Shown: positions 16,810 to 24,824 of the stretch, piece after piece
Layout: every line of letters begins with the position of its first letter
Numbering within the stretch: position 1 is the stretch's first letter
Origin: Parcubacteria group bacterium GW2011_GWA2_42_14
GTDB taxonomy: Bacteria > Patescibacteriota > Minisyncoccia > Sungbacterales > GWA2-42-14
Length of the DNA stretch: 47,410 nt
NCBI GenBank assembly: GCA_000998135.1
Contig: LCCV01000015.1
Coordinates: 1 to 47,410, forward strand
Direction of reading: 5' to 3'
Notes under the pieces: model-generated
Told to the model about the DNA's origin: nothing
Databases searched by the model: none
What the model saw: only the letters and a program-made list of their open reading frames with translations
Translations under genes and position numbers: made by a program

Positions 16810-16881
16810 GTGGACCCAGGGAGAATCGGACTCCCGCCTCGGCAATGCGAATGCCGCGTAATGCCACTTTACTATGGGCCC
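16808..16881 (-). tRNA. tRNA-Ala (CGC)
   Basis: 74 nt with encoded CCA. Acceptor GGGCCCA pairs with TGGGTCC (one G-U). D-stem GTAA/TTAC, anticodon stem CGGCA/TGCCG with loop TTCGCAT (anticodon CGC, reading GCG), and T-arm GGGAG/CTCCC are all intact. Confidence 0.93.
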
Positions 16882-16916
16882 CATTGGATGTATTTTGAAA
16901 TTATAACATTAAATAT

Positions 16917-16944
16917 AAAAACGCAAGAATTATTCCTGCGTTTT
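16917..16944 (-). terminator. Terminator after pyrF
   Basis: AAAACGCA/TGCGTTTT stem with an inner GAAT/ATTC pair and a T-run on the minus strand. Just upstream, the 3' end of pyrF overlaps a dispersed ACTACGCTCA/TGAGCGTAGT inverted word. Confidence 0.7.
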
Positions 16945-16950
16945 AATGGT

Positions 16951-17652
16951 TTAACTACGCTCACTATTAATACTGAGCGTAGTCGAGGTATTAAATATTT
17001 CATATTTAATTCTTTCCACTGCTTCTAACGGATTATCGGATTTAGTGATTGGGCGGCCTATTACTAAAAAATCTGCCCCGGCTTTAAAAGCTTCTCGCGG
17101 CGTAGCAATTCTTTTTTGATCGTCTTTTTCGTTTATATCAGTTTTAACAGAATTCCACCAAACCGGCCGTACTCCTGGGACGATTTTAATAAGCTGTTTG
17201 TATTCCGGCTTTTGATTAAGCGTTTTTATGTCTCCTGTTCCTATCACAATGCCATCGGCCCGAGACACGAGCACGTTGAATGCGGCTATCATTAATTTTT
17301 GTTTGGACACTTGTTTTTGAGAAGTTAGGGCGCTAACCCCAATTATTTTGCTAGAGCCGCTGTTTTTCACGGCGGCAACCAATAATTTAATATCTTCTGC
17401 CGCATGAACGCTTATCATATCGGCTCCGGCCCTGGAGAGTTTTTTGACGGAATTCGCAACGGTTGAGGGAATATCATAAAGTTTAGGGTCGCAAAACACG
17501 CAGCCGTACCGGTGTAGCCGAGAAATTATCAAAATACCAGAATGCAACAGTAAATCATTAATTTTAAATCCCCAAACCCGGCCGGAAAGAACACTTGCCG
17601 TATACAATGCTTCATTGGCTTCCACCCCGTCAAGCGCCACAATAATTTTCAT
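16951..17652 (-). CDS. pyrF: Orotidine-5'-phosphate decarboxylase
   Basis: 233 aa, typical length. Makes UMP from OMP, the last step of de novo pyrimidine synthesis. The catalytic D-x-K-x-x-D array is present as CDPKLYDIPSTV, preceded by FKIND. The phosphate-binding end is PGVRP and VIGRPIT. TIM-barrel features are otherwise standard. The last ~12 residues (STTLSINSERS) come from a dispersed repeat at the gene end. It appears monocistronic with its own terminator; no other pyr gene is in the window. Confidence 0.92.
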   Translation of the reverse strand: MKIIVALDGVEANEALYTASVLSGRVWGFKINDLLLHSGILIISRLHRYGCVFCDPKLYDIPSTVANSVKKLSRAGADMISVHAAEDIKLLVAAVKNSGSSKIIGVSALTSQKQVSKQKLMIAAFNVLVSRADGIVIGTGDIKTLNQKPEYKQLIKIVPGVRPVWWNSVKTDINEKDDQKRIATPREAFKAGADFLVIGRPITKSDNPLEAVERIKYEIFNTSTTLSINSERS

Positions 17653-17720
17653 TTTCTCTTCGTCGTTATTTTAAAGATCGGCATTTCTACCATATTAATA
17701 GATTTATAAAATATATCAAT

Positions 17721-17757
17721 AAAAAACCGCTTTTTATAGATCAAAAGGCGGTTTTTT
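17721..17757 (-). terminator. Rho-independent terminator (bidirectional form)
   Basis: AAAAAACCGC...GGCGGTTTTTT hairpin with T-runs on both strands. Serves the response regulator gene on the minus strand. Confidence 0.8.
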
Positions 17758-17774
17758 AAAGCAATAATTAACTT

Positions 17775-18155
17775 TTAAATAATCTCCTTTATTTTTTTAA
17801 TCAATTCGCTGACCAGGGTATTTGATTTTATCAGATAATCCCTGACACCCAACCTTTTTGCCAGTTTTTTGTATTCAGGATTGCTATAATTGGTTAATAT
17901 AAAAACCGGAATTTTTTTGCCCTCTTTCAATTCACGGATATCTTTTAAGGCCTCAAGGCCGGTCATGCCGGGCAGAAGTATGTCCAGAACAATTAAATCC
18001 GGTTTGTATTTTTTGAATTCTTTTAAAATATCGCTACCGTCATTTACTATTTGATAATTTGTCAAACCAGCTTGATTAAATTCCCGCGTCAAAATCCGCA
18101 CCATGAACTGGTCGTCTTCAATAATTAAAATTTTTGGAGTTGGTTTTTTAACCAT
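17775..18155 (-). CDS. Single-domain response regulator (CheY-like)
   Basis: 126 aa, receiver domain only. The acidic pair is in LIIEDDQ, the phosphoacceptor Asp in LIVLDILLPGMTG (about residue 57), the Thr in FILTNYS and the conserved Lys in YLIKSNT. No output domain, so it acts by protein contact. It resembles the receiver at 28048 and may belong to the same pilus-linked signalling, but it is not adjacent to a kinase. Confidence 0.92.
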   Translation of the reverse strand: MVKKPTPKILIIEDDQFMVRILTREFNQAGLTNYQIVNDGSDILKEFKKYKPDLIVLDILLPGMTGLEALKDIRELKEGKKIPVFILTNYSNPEYKKLAKRLGVRDYLIKSNTLVSELIKKIKEII

Positions 18156-18269
18156 AAAACATTAGTAAATTTTGTTTATGGGCTGAATCCGACCCTAAAA
18201 CAAATTATGTTAATAATTTGTTTGGGTTTAGAATCGCCAGATCATTCCGCTGGAAGCGGAATGATTTAG

Positions 18270-18342
18270 GGAGACATAGGGGAATCGAACCCCTGCTAGC
18301 AGTTCCACAAACTGCTGTGCTAACCGTTACACCAATGTCTCC
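18270..18342 (-). tRNA. tRNA-His (GTG)
   Basis: 73 nt including the encoded G-1 opposite C73, the His identity pair. Acceptor GAGACAT/ATGTCTC, anticodon loop TTGTGGA, T-arm AGGGG/CCCCT. CCA is not encoded. A perfect 11-bp-arm palindrome (ATCATTCCGCT and complement) lies 5 bp beyond its 3' end. Confidence 0.93.
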
Positions 18343-18345
18343 ATT

Positions 18346-18535
18346 ATAACAAATAATTATGCTAACAACTAAAAATACTAATGAATTAATCGCTCCCGGG
18401 AGGAATCGATTCGTCTTCTCGACGAAATCCCGGCCGATTTTTAACGGCTCGCGGGACGCTCGCCTAAATCGTCCGTCGGAGCAAAGCAGTTTGCTCCGAC
18501 CCCCATATCCGCTAGAAGTCCGGAGTTCTATCTTC
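18346..18535. other. Palindrome-rich spacer between tRNA-His and tRNA-Arg
   Basis: No gene. Contains CTCCCGGGAG, a perfect hairpin GTCGGAGCAAA-GCAG-TTTGCTCCGAC around 18471-18500, and an imperfect TAGAA..TCCGGA..TTCTA palindrome. Confidence 0.6.
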
Positions 18536-18634
18536 ACCCCGTTAGACACCCCCCCGGCAGGAATCGAACCCGCATCAGCGCCTTAGAAGAGCGCTGCTTT
18601 ATCCATTAAGCTACAGGGGGTTGTCTAACGGGGT
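18536..18634. repeat. 13-bp perfect inverted repeat flanking tRNA-Arg
   Basis: ACCCCGTTAGACA at 18536-18548 is the reverse complement of 18622-18634. The arms abut the tRNA ends (zero and one base away), so a transcript could extend the acceptor stem by 13 bp beyond one mismatch. Confidence 0.9.
18549..18620 (-). tRNA. tRNA-Arg (TCT)
   Basis: 72 nt. Acceptor CCCCCTG/CGGGGGG (one T-G), anticodon loop CTTCTAA (TCT), T-arm GCGGG/CCTGC, discriminator G. CCA not encoded. Confidence 0.92.
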
Positions 18635-18784
18635 AAGTTGAACTACGGGGGCAGAAGTTAAGAACCTTGAATGGTTATTCGCGTGCATCCGCTTTATCAT
18701 CTGCGTTTATCCGCTTCTATGAGCAACTAAACTGTGTTGGAAAATAAAAAGATTATTGCAATGCGCTATTTCCGGCATTAAGCT

Positions 18785-19084
18785 TTATCTAAACATCGGC
18801 GGAGCATCCTTAATGCCGAATTGCAAAATAAAATCAAATTTATTTTTTCTCTCATCCAGCATATTGATAATTTCAGTCAGGTCTTTCCTTTTTAAGGTTA
18901 TGGTATAATCACTTATCACGGCGGTATTTACAACTTTATAACCATACACATAAAAAATCCAAATATCAAGCAAGGGCCCTGTAGACACGAGGCCGACAAC
19001 CGCCCAAAGCGAAATATAAACAACAGATTTGTAGGAGAAAATCTTTTTTAAATCCTCAATTTTTTTTATGTTCGGCAGAACCAT
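18785..19084 (-). CDS. Small membrane protein of the pilus operon
   Basis: 99 aa with one clear hydrophobic segment (VVYISLWAVVGLVSTGPLL, about residues 21-39) and a second weaker one, then a charged C-terminus. It is the last gene of the minus-strand pilus cluster, after PilO. No homology recognised; position suggests an accessory inner-membrane component. Confidence 0.6.
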   Translation of the reverse strand: MVLPNIKKIEDLKKIFSYKSVVYISLWAVVGLVSTGPLLDIWIFYVYGYKVVNTAVISDYTITLKRKDLTEIINMLDERKNKFDFILQFGIKDAPPMFR

Positions 19085-19100
19085 TAACGTTTGCGGATTT

Positions 19101-19165
19101 GACCACTAATTTCATGAACGATGTTCGCGCGATTAGTGGAAAAATTTGCGCATATTCGCGATTAT
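19101..19165 (-). repeat. Gene-end word repeat, copy 1
   Basis: Shares its last ~36 bp exactly with 19726-19790 (GCGATTAGTGG...TTCGCGATTA). On the minus strand its first bases TAATCGCG provide the TAA stop of pilO. Confidence 0.85.
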
Positions 19166-19710
19166 CGGCTAAGGGCATTAACTTTCATGCCGGCTTTATA
19201 CGGAGAATCTTTCGTTCCTCCTCCAGTAATAATAATATCCTGAATTTCCATTTCATAAGGAGCCATCTCCAAAAGATTTAAAAAGATAAATATTCCCTTG
19301 CCGGAACCGTCAACGTTAATATTGACCCCGGCCCCATATTCAAGAATTCTTGGCGAAGAAGGGCCCTTGGATTCCGTTAGCCTTACGTCAATGAAGGCCT
19401 TGCTTGAAGAAGCGGCAGAATAAAGGAATTCAAAAAAATCCAGAGGGTTGGAATGGTCAACTGCCAAATTTTTAACCCGTCCAAGGTCGGTCGAAGATTC
19501 CTCTATCAGCTCTTCAACTCTTTTTATCTGATGGCGTTTGGTTTCAAGCAGGGCCAATTCATTTTTCATTTCAAGTATTTGATCAGCTCCTTTCTGCAAA
19601 AGAGGTAAAACGTAGAATAAAATAAACAACGCCATCAAACAGGTTGCTAAAATTAAGACCATAATAATTATAATAAACTTTTTTTGGGGACTGAGATTCT
19701 CTGGAATCAC
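19162..19710 (-). CDS. pilO: PilO-like type IV pilus assembly protein
   Basis: 182 aa: short cytosolic N-terminus, one transmembrane helix (about 12-35), coiled coil (about 38-70), then a ferredoxin-like periplasmic domain. Topology and position right after pilM-pilN identify it. It works with PilN to form the inner-membrane alignment complex. The start is a GTG; no strong ribosome site is seen because a word repeat occupies the upstream sequence. Confidence 0.75.
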   Translation of the reverse strand: MIPENLSPQKKFIIIIMVLILATCLMALFILFYVLPLLQKGADQILEMKNELALLETKRHQIKRVEELIEESSTDLGRVKNLAVDHSNPLDFFEFLYSAASSSKAFIDVRLTESKGPSSPRILEYGAGVNINVDGSGKGIFIFLNLLEMAPYEMEIQDIIITGGGTKDSPYKAGMKVNALSR

Positions 19711-19725
19711 TAATGTTCACGAACA

Positions 19726-19790
19726 TGACCACGAATTTCACGAATAGTATTCATGCGATTAGTGGAAAAATTTGCGCATATTCGCGATTA
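19726..19790 (-). repeat. Gene-end word repeat, copy 2
   Basis: Same element as 19101-19165. Here TAATCGCG supplies the TAA stop of pilN. A related variant lies at about 40128-40197. Confidence 0.85.
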
Positions 19791-20327
19791 CTTAAGCTTG
19801 CCTCTTAAGGTAAATGACACATTTTTTAATTTAACCAGGTTGTCCGGCGGAGAAATAATTTTTTCCGTAAAATACGGCAGTTCATCAAGGGCATCCTTAA
19901 ACGCAAGAAATTTTTTAATATCGTCGGCTTGTCCCCTAATCATCACTTCTTTGGGGGTAAGAGTGTATTTTAATTCTGAAATCGTCGCAAGGTTTACGCT
20001 TGCGCCAAAAACACTTGAAACAACCGGAGAAATTCTGCTGATTTTTGCTTCAGCCAGCTTTAAAGATTGTATAATGCCGTTATTGACTTCTACCGCGTTT
20101 TCTGCTTCAGACACTTTGACATTTTCCTGGCTTTTTTGCTCAATTTCTAAGTCGTGTTTAAGGTCACTCTTTTGGAATAAAAGAAATATAAATGTTGGTA
20201 TAAGAAGCACGGAAAAAATAATCATTATGGCCACAAGAGTAATGCCTATTTGTATTAAAAAACGGTTATAAATTTCAAACCGGACTTCGGTTTTTTGTTT
20301 TTCGGATAGTAAATTAAGGGTGAACAT
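19788..20327 (-). CDS. pilN: PilN-like type IV pilus assembly protein
   Basis: 179 aa. N-terminal FTLNLLSEKQKTEVR carries the short NLL(P)-type motif that binds PilM, followed by a transmembrane helix (about 25-52), a coiled coil and a small periplasmic domain. It lies between pilM and pilO in the conserved order. Its ATG overlaps the start of a CATGAATCAT word repeat that fills the 74-bp gap to pilM. Confidence 0.8.
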   Translation of the reverse strand: MFTLNLLSEKQKTEVRFEIYNRFLIQIGITLVAIMIIFSVLLIPTFIFLLFQKSDLKHDLEIEQKSQENVKVSEAENAVEVNNGIIQSLKLAEAKISRISPVVSSVFGASVNLATISELKYTLTPKEVMIRGQADDIKKFLAFKDALDELPYFTEKIISPPDNLVKLKNVSFTLRGKLK

Positions 20328-20401
20328 GAATCATAAATCATGAAGCATGAACCATAGAACACGACTTTTTGTGTTACAAGTTTCATGTTTCACGTTTCAA
20401 A

Positions 20402-21499
20402 CTACTCGCGCAAAGCGAGACCGATTGCCGTTGTATATTTCAACGAAGCGTTTTTGGGTATCGGCGGCACGATTTTATATGGATTGCCGTAGACGTTTAC
20501 GAATGGGTCGGCGGTAATAACCGGTTTTTTTAATGATATGGAAAGAAACTTTTCGAGACCTATTAAGTTGGCGTCTCCACCAACTAAAATTATTTTTGAA
20601 ATATCTTTCAGGCCTCCATGGCGGTGTTCGGCACGGTCTTTATAAAACCAAATTTGTTTCCTGATTTCTTCAACCAATGCCGGAAGAAGCGGTATTAAGG
20701 CCTCAATCATAATGCCATTTTTATAATTTTTATTAAGGCCGTATTCCTTTTTTATTTTTTCCGCTTCTTCCAGGGGAATCCCGAGTTTTTCTGCGATTGC
20801 CTTGTTAAAATCCTGCCCGCCGAGCCTTATGGAAATTGTTAATATAATGGAGCCGCCGCCGAAAACCATAAAGCTGGTTCTGGTCATGCCGATATCAACA
20901 ATAATAACCGCGTCGTTGATAAGGTCATTGGTTATAACAGTGCGCGATATGGCCTGGGATTCAAGCTCAATTGCCAAAGGATAATAGCCGGCACTGCGTA
21001 TAACTGAAATATAAGAATCCACAGTAAGGCGCGGAAAAGCGGTAATTAAAACATCGGTATGATCCAGGGGAATTTCCGGAGAATTTATGATTTCGTAATC
21101 AAAATAAACCTGTTCTACCAGAAGAGGAATATTGGCTTCAAGTTCCCAGCGAACGGCTGAAGCGATTTCCGCTGGCTTTAATTTGGGAAGCTGAATTATC
21201 CGCACGAAACTTTTTTCTTCGGGTAAAGACGCGACTACGAATTTTTCCGAAATTTTTTTGTTACGCAAATCCTTTAGATTATTTTTTAAAATATCAATAA
21301 GCTCTTTTTCTTTTTTTATTTCTCCTTCGCTAACCAGCCCTTTTTCAATATTAATTTCACCGAAGTAATCAATTTTTTTATTGATTCCTTCCCGGTCTTT
21401 GCTGATTTTTGCGAACTTGATTGTAAGGTCGGAAATATCAATGCCCAAAAAAGGAGGATATAGAATGCCGCTTATTCTTTTGGAAATTACTGATAACAT
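20402..21499 (-). CDS. pilM: PilM, actin-like cytoplasmic ATPase of the type IV pilus
   Basis: 365 aa from ATG 21499 (MLSVISKRISGIL); an upstream in-frame start would add 12 residues. Actin/FtsA-like features: phosphate 1 in FLGIDISDLTIK, VVDIGMTRTSFMVF as phosphate 2, and ILVGGDANLIGLEKFL as the adenosine motif. It binds the PilN N-terminus. The operon order pilM-pilN-pilO is the usual one. Confidence 0.92.
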   Translation of the reverse strand: MLSVISKRISGILYPPFLGIDISDLTIKFAKISKDREGINKKIDYFGEINIEKGLVSEGEIKKEKELIDILKNNLKDLRNKKISEKFVVASLPEEKSFVRIIQLPKLKPAEIASAVRWELEANIPLLVEQVYFDYEIINSPEIPLDHTDVLITAFPRLTVDSYISVIRSAGYYPLAIELESQAISRTVITNDLINDAVIIVDIGMTRTSFMVFGGGSIILTISIRLGGQDFNKAIAEKLGIPLEEAEKIKKEYGLNKNYKNGIMIEALIPLLPALVEEIRKQIWFYKDRAEHRHGGLKDISKIILVGGDANLIGLEKFLSISLKKPVITADPFVNVYGNPYKIVPPIPKNASLKYTTAIGLALRE

Positions 21500-21520
21500 G
21501 AATTCATTATACCAGTAAAC

Positions 21521-21543
21521 AAAAAACCCCGCCAATAATTGGC
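21521..21543 (-). terminator. Probable intrinsic terminator downstream of the rod-like RNA
   Basis: On the minus strand GCCAA-TTA-TTGGC is followed by GGGG and six T's. The stem is short, so confidence is moderate. It lies between the RNA candidate and the pilM start, and could also act as an attenuator inside the operon. Confidence 0.5.
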
Positions 21544-21581
21544 CAATAAGGGTATGTTCGTAATACTACTAAGTTTTTCAG

Positions 21582-21705
21582 ATAAGGTGAGTCCACCATA
21601 ATTTTCTGAACTCAAGGGGGAATCAATGTGCCGAGAACGGCTTATAAATTGGGGGGTTGTAAGGTCACCCCCTTGGTGAAGAAAATTATGGCAGACGAAC
21701 CTTAT
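21582..21705 (-). ncRNA. Candidate rod-like structured RNA (strand assumed minus)
   Basis: Nested complementary segments stack into one long rod: 21699-21705 with 21582-21588 (7 bp), 21681-21691 with 21596-21606 (11 bp, CCATAATTTTC), 21668-21674 with 21614-21620 (7 bp, AAGGGGG), capped by the hairpin GCCG-TTCT-CGGC near 21630-21641. Internal loops separate the stems. The shape recalls 6S RNA or another polymerase- or protein-binding rod, but I see no 6S, SRP, tmRNA or riboswitch consensus. The outer stem overlaps the stop codon of the PilX-like gene. Because of the symmetry the plus strand would fold too. Confidence 0.5.
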
Positions 21706-23135
21706 TCCACCTCTCTCCATTCTTCAACCACATATCCGCCCTGCGGCCCGGACGAAAACGTAATATCCGACAACCCGCTTTCGTAAGTAAGCACAGCGTT
21801 ATTTTTCATATGGACCAGATAAGCGGTCACTTCTTTAAGAGCGGTATTGTTTTCTATTAAAACCTTGCCGTGGCTTGTGTAAAAAACCGAAGCGGCCTGA
21901 TTATTTTGTGATTGTATCGCCACTTCGTTTCCGCCTGTTTCAGCAGAATTATTCTGGGAAATAAGAATAATATGGCTGCCACTTGAACCGGAACCAAGAA
22001 CCTTTGCGTTGTTCTGAATTAATATTTTACTGGAAGTCAGCCGATTAGAAGGATTATCAGCTATTAATACCTCGCTGTTGGCGCCATAACTTGGGTCTAT
22101 CTTAATCTGTCCGTCATTTTTTATATCAATGCTTCCGACAACCCAAACGGGACCTTGTAAAATAACCACGCCGTCGTTTTGTACTGTAAGGTCGCAATTT
22201 ATTTTTAGAGGCCCCAAATAAGTAGAAGGAAGGTCGTCTTCTATAATATAAGGACAGGGACTGGTATGTGTTCCGCCTGCTTCTGCCGCCGTCTCCCAAT
22301 CGGAAATTTGCTGGTCGGATATAGGAAAATCTAAAATAGGCAGATCTGCCGGGGCAGGCGTTCCCGGATAGGAAGACATGCCAACCGAGCTCGTGGCAAT
22401 CGATGTCTGATAATATGCGTTTATGCCTATAGTATCTCCGGAAATAATATCGGCGTGAGTTGAACTGGCAATTTTGCTTTTAGCAATCACTGTAGTGGAT
22501 GTAGCGTTTTTGAAAATATTCGCATTAAAAATATAATGAGCCCTGGCATTTCCTTGAATTTTCGGGTCATTGGGGTTGCCGTTATATCCTCCGCTAATAT
22601 ATGAAGTAGAAGCGACCAAGGTGTCACCGGTAATTTTAGCGCTATCTTTCAAAATTATGTTTCCGGTAGTATAAACGCTTCCATTTAAAGTTGCGCCGTT
22701 TTCCATAAAAAAACCGCCTCTTCCAAGCTGAACCCCATACACAAAACTCACCCCGCCGCCAGTTTCCAAAACAGATTTTATTTTTCTGAAATTCTGCTGG
22801 ACGCTGGCCAAAGTTTCAATTTCTCTTTTGGCGCCTACGGTAGTAGTTGTGGTTGTGGCCGTGTAGCCGTCTAAAACAATTATTTCTTGCGCCGAATATG
22901 ATTTGCCGTTATTCATCCGATAAATTACGTCTTCGGTTCCCGACTCGGCCAAATAATAGCTTTTTTCCGAAATAAGTATGTCTCTTGATGCTTTGGAGCG
23001 GTTCAAGGCCAGATAGGAAAACGCCAAAACCCCGATTCCTCCCAAAAAAAGCATGAAAAAAACTATGGTCATAACAGCTTGCCCATTTTGTCGATTAGGT
23101 TGTAGGTTATAGGTTGTAGGTTGTAGGTTAATCAT
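21702..23135 (-). CDS. PilX-like pilus protein with polymer-forming repeats
   Basis: 477 aa. A hydrophobic helix near the N-terminus (AVMTIVFFMLFLGGIGVLAFSY without a strict prepilin cleavage motif) resembles PilX/GspK-type minor pilins. Residues ~130-440 are Gly/Asn-rich beta-helix-like repeats (GSVYTTGNIILKDSAKI; DLTVQNDGVVILQGPVWV; SIDIKNDGQIKI), like bactofilin or DUF2807-type solenoids. The first ~18 residues (INLQPTTYNLQPN) are encoded by a word repeat, so M22 may be the real start. It overlaps the upstream pseudopilin by 8 bp. Probably exported and pilus-associated. Confidence 0.7.
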   Translation of the reverse strand: MINLQPTTYNLQPNRQNGQAVMTIVFFMLFLGGIGVLAFSYLALNRSKASRDILISEKSYYLAESGTEDVIYRMNNGKSYSAQEIIVLDGYTATTTTTTVGAKREIETLASVQQNFRKIKSVLETGGGVSFVYGVQLGRGGFFMENGATLNGSVYTTGNIILKDSAKITGDTLVASTSYISGGYNGNPNDPKIQGNARAHYIFNANIFKNATSTTVIAKSKIASSTHADIISGDTIGINAYYQTSIATSSVGMSSYPGTPAPADLPILDFPISDQQISDWETAAEAGGTHTSPCPYIIEDDLPSTYLGPLKINCDLTVQNDGVVILQGPVWVVGSIDIKNDGQIKIDPSYGANSEVLIADNPSNRLTSSKILIQNNAKVLGSGSSGSHIILISQNNSAETGGNEVAIQSQNNQAASVFYTSHGKVLIENNTALKEVTAYLVHMKNNAVLTYESGLSDITFSSGPQGGYVVEEWREVE

Positions 23136-23631
23136 AACTTCCTCTTAATATTGCTGTTCCGTAAAAGGTGCTGGAGGCGGTTGATTTTGGAGTTGACGCG
23201 GAAAGCCCCATTTCAAACTTTATGGCTTTGGAACTGGAAGCGATGATTTGTGAAAAAAGCAGACGGGTTAAGACAACATCTGAATCCGTAAGAAAAATCG
23301 GGGAAGCGGGATTTTTTTTAAAAACCAACCTGCCCGAATCCAGATAAAAGTCAGCGTCGGTAAGAAAGGTGCTGGTGGCGCTAACATAAGTTCTTAACGA
23401 CAAATCACCCGGGGTTACGTCAAGGGTACTCGAAGCATTAATATCGCTTGCCTGGCGGATTTCTCTTATTAATTTTTGCATGGTCTGGTCCGCGCTAAGT
23501 ATTAATTTTCGTTCCAACCGGACTCTGGTTAAGGCCTTATTTATGATAACAATGCTGTTTACGACGAATGCGGAAATAACCGTTAAAATAGCGGCATAAA
23601 CAATGATTTCGATTAGACCAGTTCCCTTCAA
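23128..23631 (-). CDS. Pseudopilin, PilW/GspJ-like
   Basis: 167 aa starting MKGTGLIEIIVYAAILT. A very short leader ends in Gly before TGLIE, the prepilin peptidase site with the conserved +5 Glu. The hydrophobic helix runs to about residue 30. The start codon appears to be TTG. The Ser/Thr-rich C-terminal domain is typical of minor pilins. Confidence 0.8.
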   Translation of the reverse strand: MKGTGLIEIIVYAAILTVISAFVVNSIVIINKALTRVRLERKLILSADQTMQKLIREIRQASDINASSTLDVTPGDLSLRTYVSATSTFLTDADFYLDSGRLVFKKNPASPIFLTDSDVVLTRLLFSQIIASSSKAIKFEMGLSASTPKSTASSTFYGTAILRGSYD

Positions 23632-23697
23632 CTAACTTACAACTTACAACTTACAACTTACAACACGTGTTGTCAGTTGTTGGTGGTTGGTCGTTGG

Positions 23698-24168
23698 TTA
23701 ATTATTGAATATATTCATAATATAGGTTTTGACGGTTTCTGTTTTGATTACGCTCTTTGAGGTCCATTCCACTACCGCTTTGACCAATTTGGTATCCGGA
23801 TCATTTGTGCCTGACGCGGAAATATCATTCGTCGCAGGATCGCGGTTCACGTTTTCCAAAATAAAATAACGATTGAATTTGCCGTCAATTAGGGCGGGCT
23901 GAACCGTTGTTGTTTCATAGTGATCGCCAACGAATAAAAGATAATAGCTGGTTCCGGCGGCAAGCGGAGCTATGCGAGTAGTCCAATTTGAATCCCTCAT
24001 GGTTTTTAACGCCTCTATTGTTTCTGATGCCAAAAAAACCGCCTGAAGACGTTCGGTGGAAACCTTGGACACTCCTATGGAAAATTGGGCAATTGAACCC
24101 AGTGCCAAAAGGATGATTGAAATAATCGTAGCGCCTATAATAACTTCAATTAGAGATACTCCTCTCAT
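23698..24168 (-). CDS. Pseudopilin, PilV/GspI-like
   Basis: 156 aa from ATG 24168. The leader is only MRG, followed by VSLIEVIIGATIISIILLA with Glu at +5. The body contains an aromatic-rich beta domain. A 66-bp spacer of TTACAACTTACAAC word repeats separates it from the next pseudopilin. Confidence 0.82.
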   Translation of the reverse strand: MRGVSLIEVIIGATIISIILLALGSIAQFSIGVSKVSTERLQAVFLASETIEALKTMRDSNWTTRIAPLAAGTSYYLLFVGDHYETTTVQPALIDGKFNRYFILENVNRDPATNDISASGTNDPDTKLVKAVVEWTSKSVIKTETVKTYIMNIFNN

Positions 24169-24287
24169 TAACAAGTTAAAACAACAAATCAGTTTTTATT
24201 AATTTCTATAAATTTCTATGAGTTTCAGAAATTCATAGAAACTTGTTCCTCGCTTCGCTCGGAACGAAATTAATAGAAATTTATTGT

Positions 24288-24740
24288 TTATTTAATTTCT
24301 ACCAACCCCGAATTATAAACCTCAATACTTTTTGTTTTATCAGAATTCCTTTTGATTATCATTTTTATAGTTCCCGGATTATCGGTCTCTCCGGATAGTC
24401 TTTTAAAGACAATATTCAAAGATGTGGACGAGTTGGCAAAATTGTTTATTTCCACCATGGGGGGCATATTTATAGTTTCATTTGAAGAGTCAGAAGGATT
24501 ATATCCATTGCCCTTAAAAAAGATTACGCTAGTGGAAGCAAGCCGGATCCCATAGCCGGATTGTTCCTTAGAGGCAAGTGTCTGTACCCGCGCCTTATTT
24601 AAGGTATCCGCCACTAAATCAACTCCGCGAAGAAGGTTGTTTGATTCCCGAAAAGAAGTTAAACCGGCAAAAATAATTACTGCCAAAATTATCACTACGG
24701 CAGAGGCAATAAGCATTTCTATTAAAGTGTAACCATGCAT
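24288..24740 (-). CDS. Pseudopilin, GspH/FimT-like
   Basis: 150 aa from the ATG of MHGYTLIEMLIASAVV, which gives a normal short leader cleaved after Gly. The frame is open 14 codons further upstream, but that extension (QNPCHMSHVTCHM) is translated TGTGACATG word repeat and is unlikely to be used. The C-terminal domain has the FimT-like pattern of basic strands ending SIEVYNSGLVEIK. Confidence 0.82.
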   Translation of the reverse strand: MHGYTLIEMLIASAVVIILAVIIFAGLTSFRESNNLLRGVDLVADTLNKARVQTLASKEQSGYGIRLASTSVIFFKGNGYNPSDSSNETINMPPMVEINNFANSSTSLNIVFKRLSGETDNPGTIKMIIKRNSDKTKSIEVYNSGLVEIK

Positions 24741-24824
24741 ATGACATGTGACATGTGACATGTGACAAGGGTTTTGTGACATGTTTTATCTTCCATGTCG
24801 CTTGTTGCATGTCTCTTGTCGCTA

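Noticed and set aside
18270-18342. Inverted repeats flanking tRNA-His like the other tRNAs
   Set aside because: The immediate flanks are not complementary; only a separate palindrome lies nearby.
21582-21705. SRP RNA or tmRNA identity for the rod-like RNA
   Set aside because: No GGAAG/GCAGCC-type SRP core and no tRNA-like ends for tmRNA.
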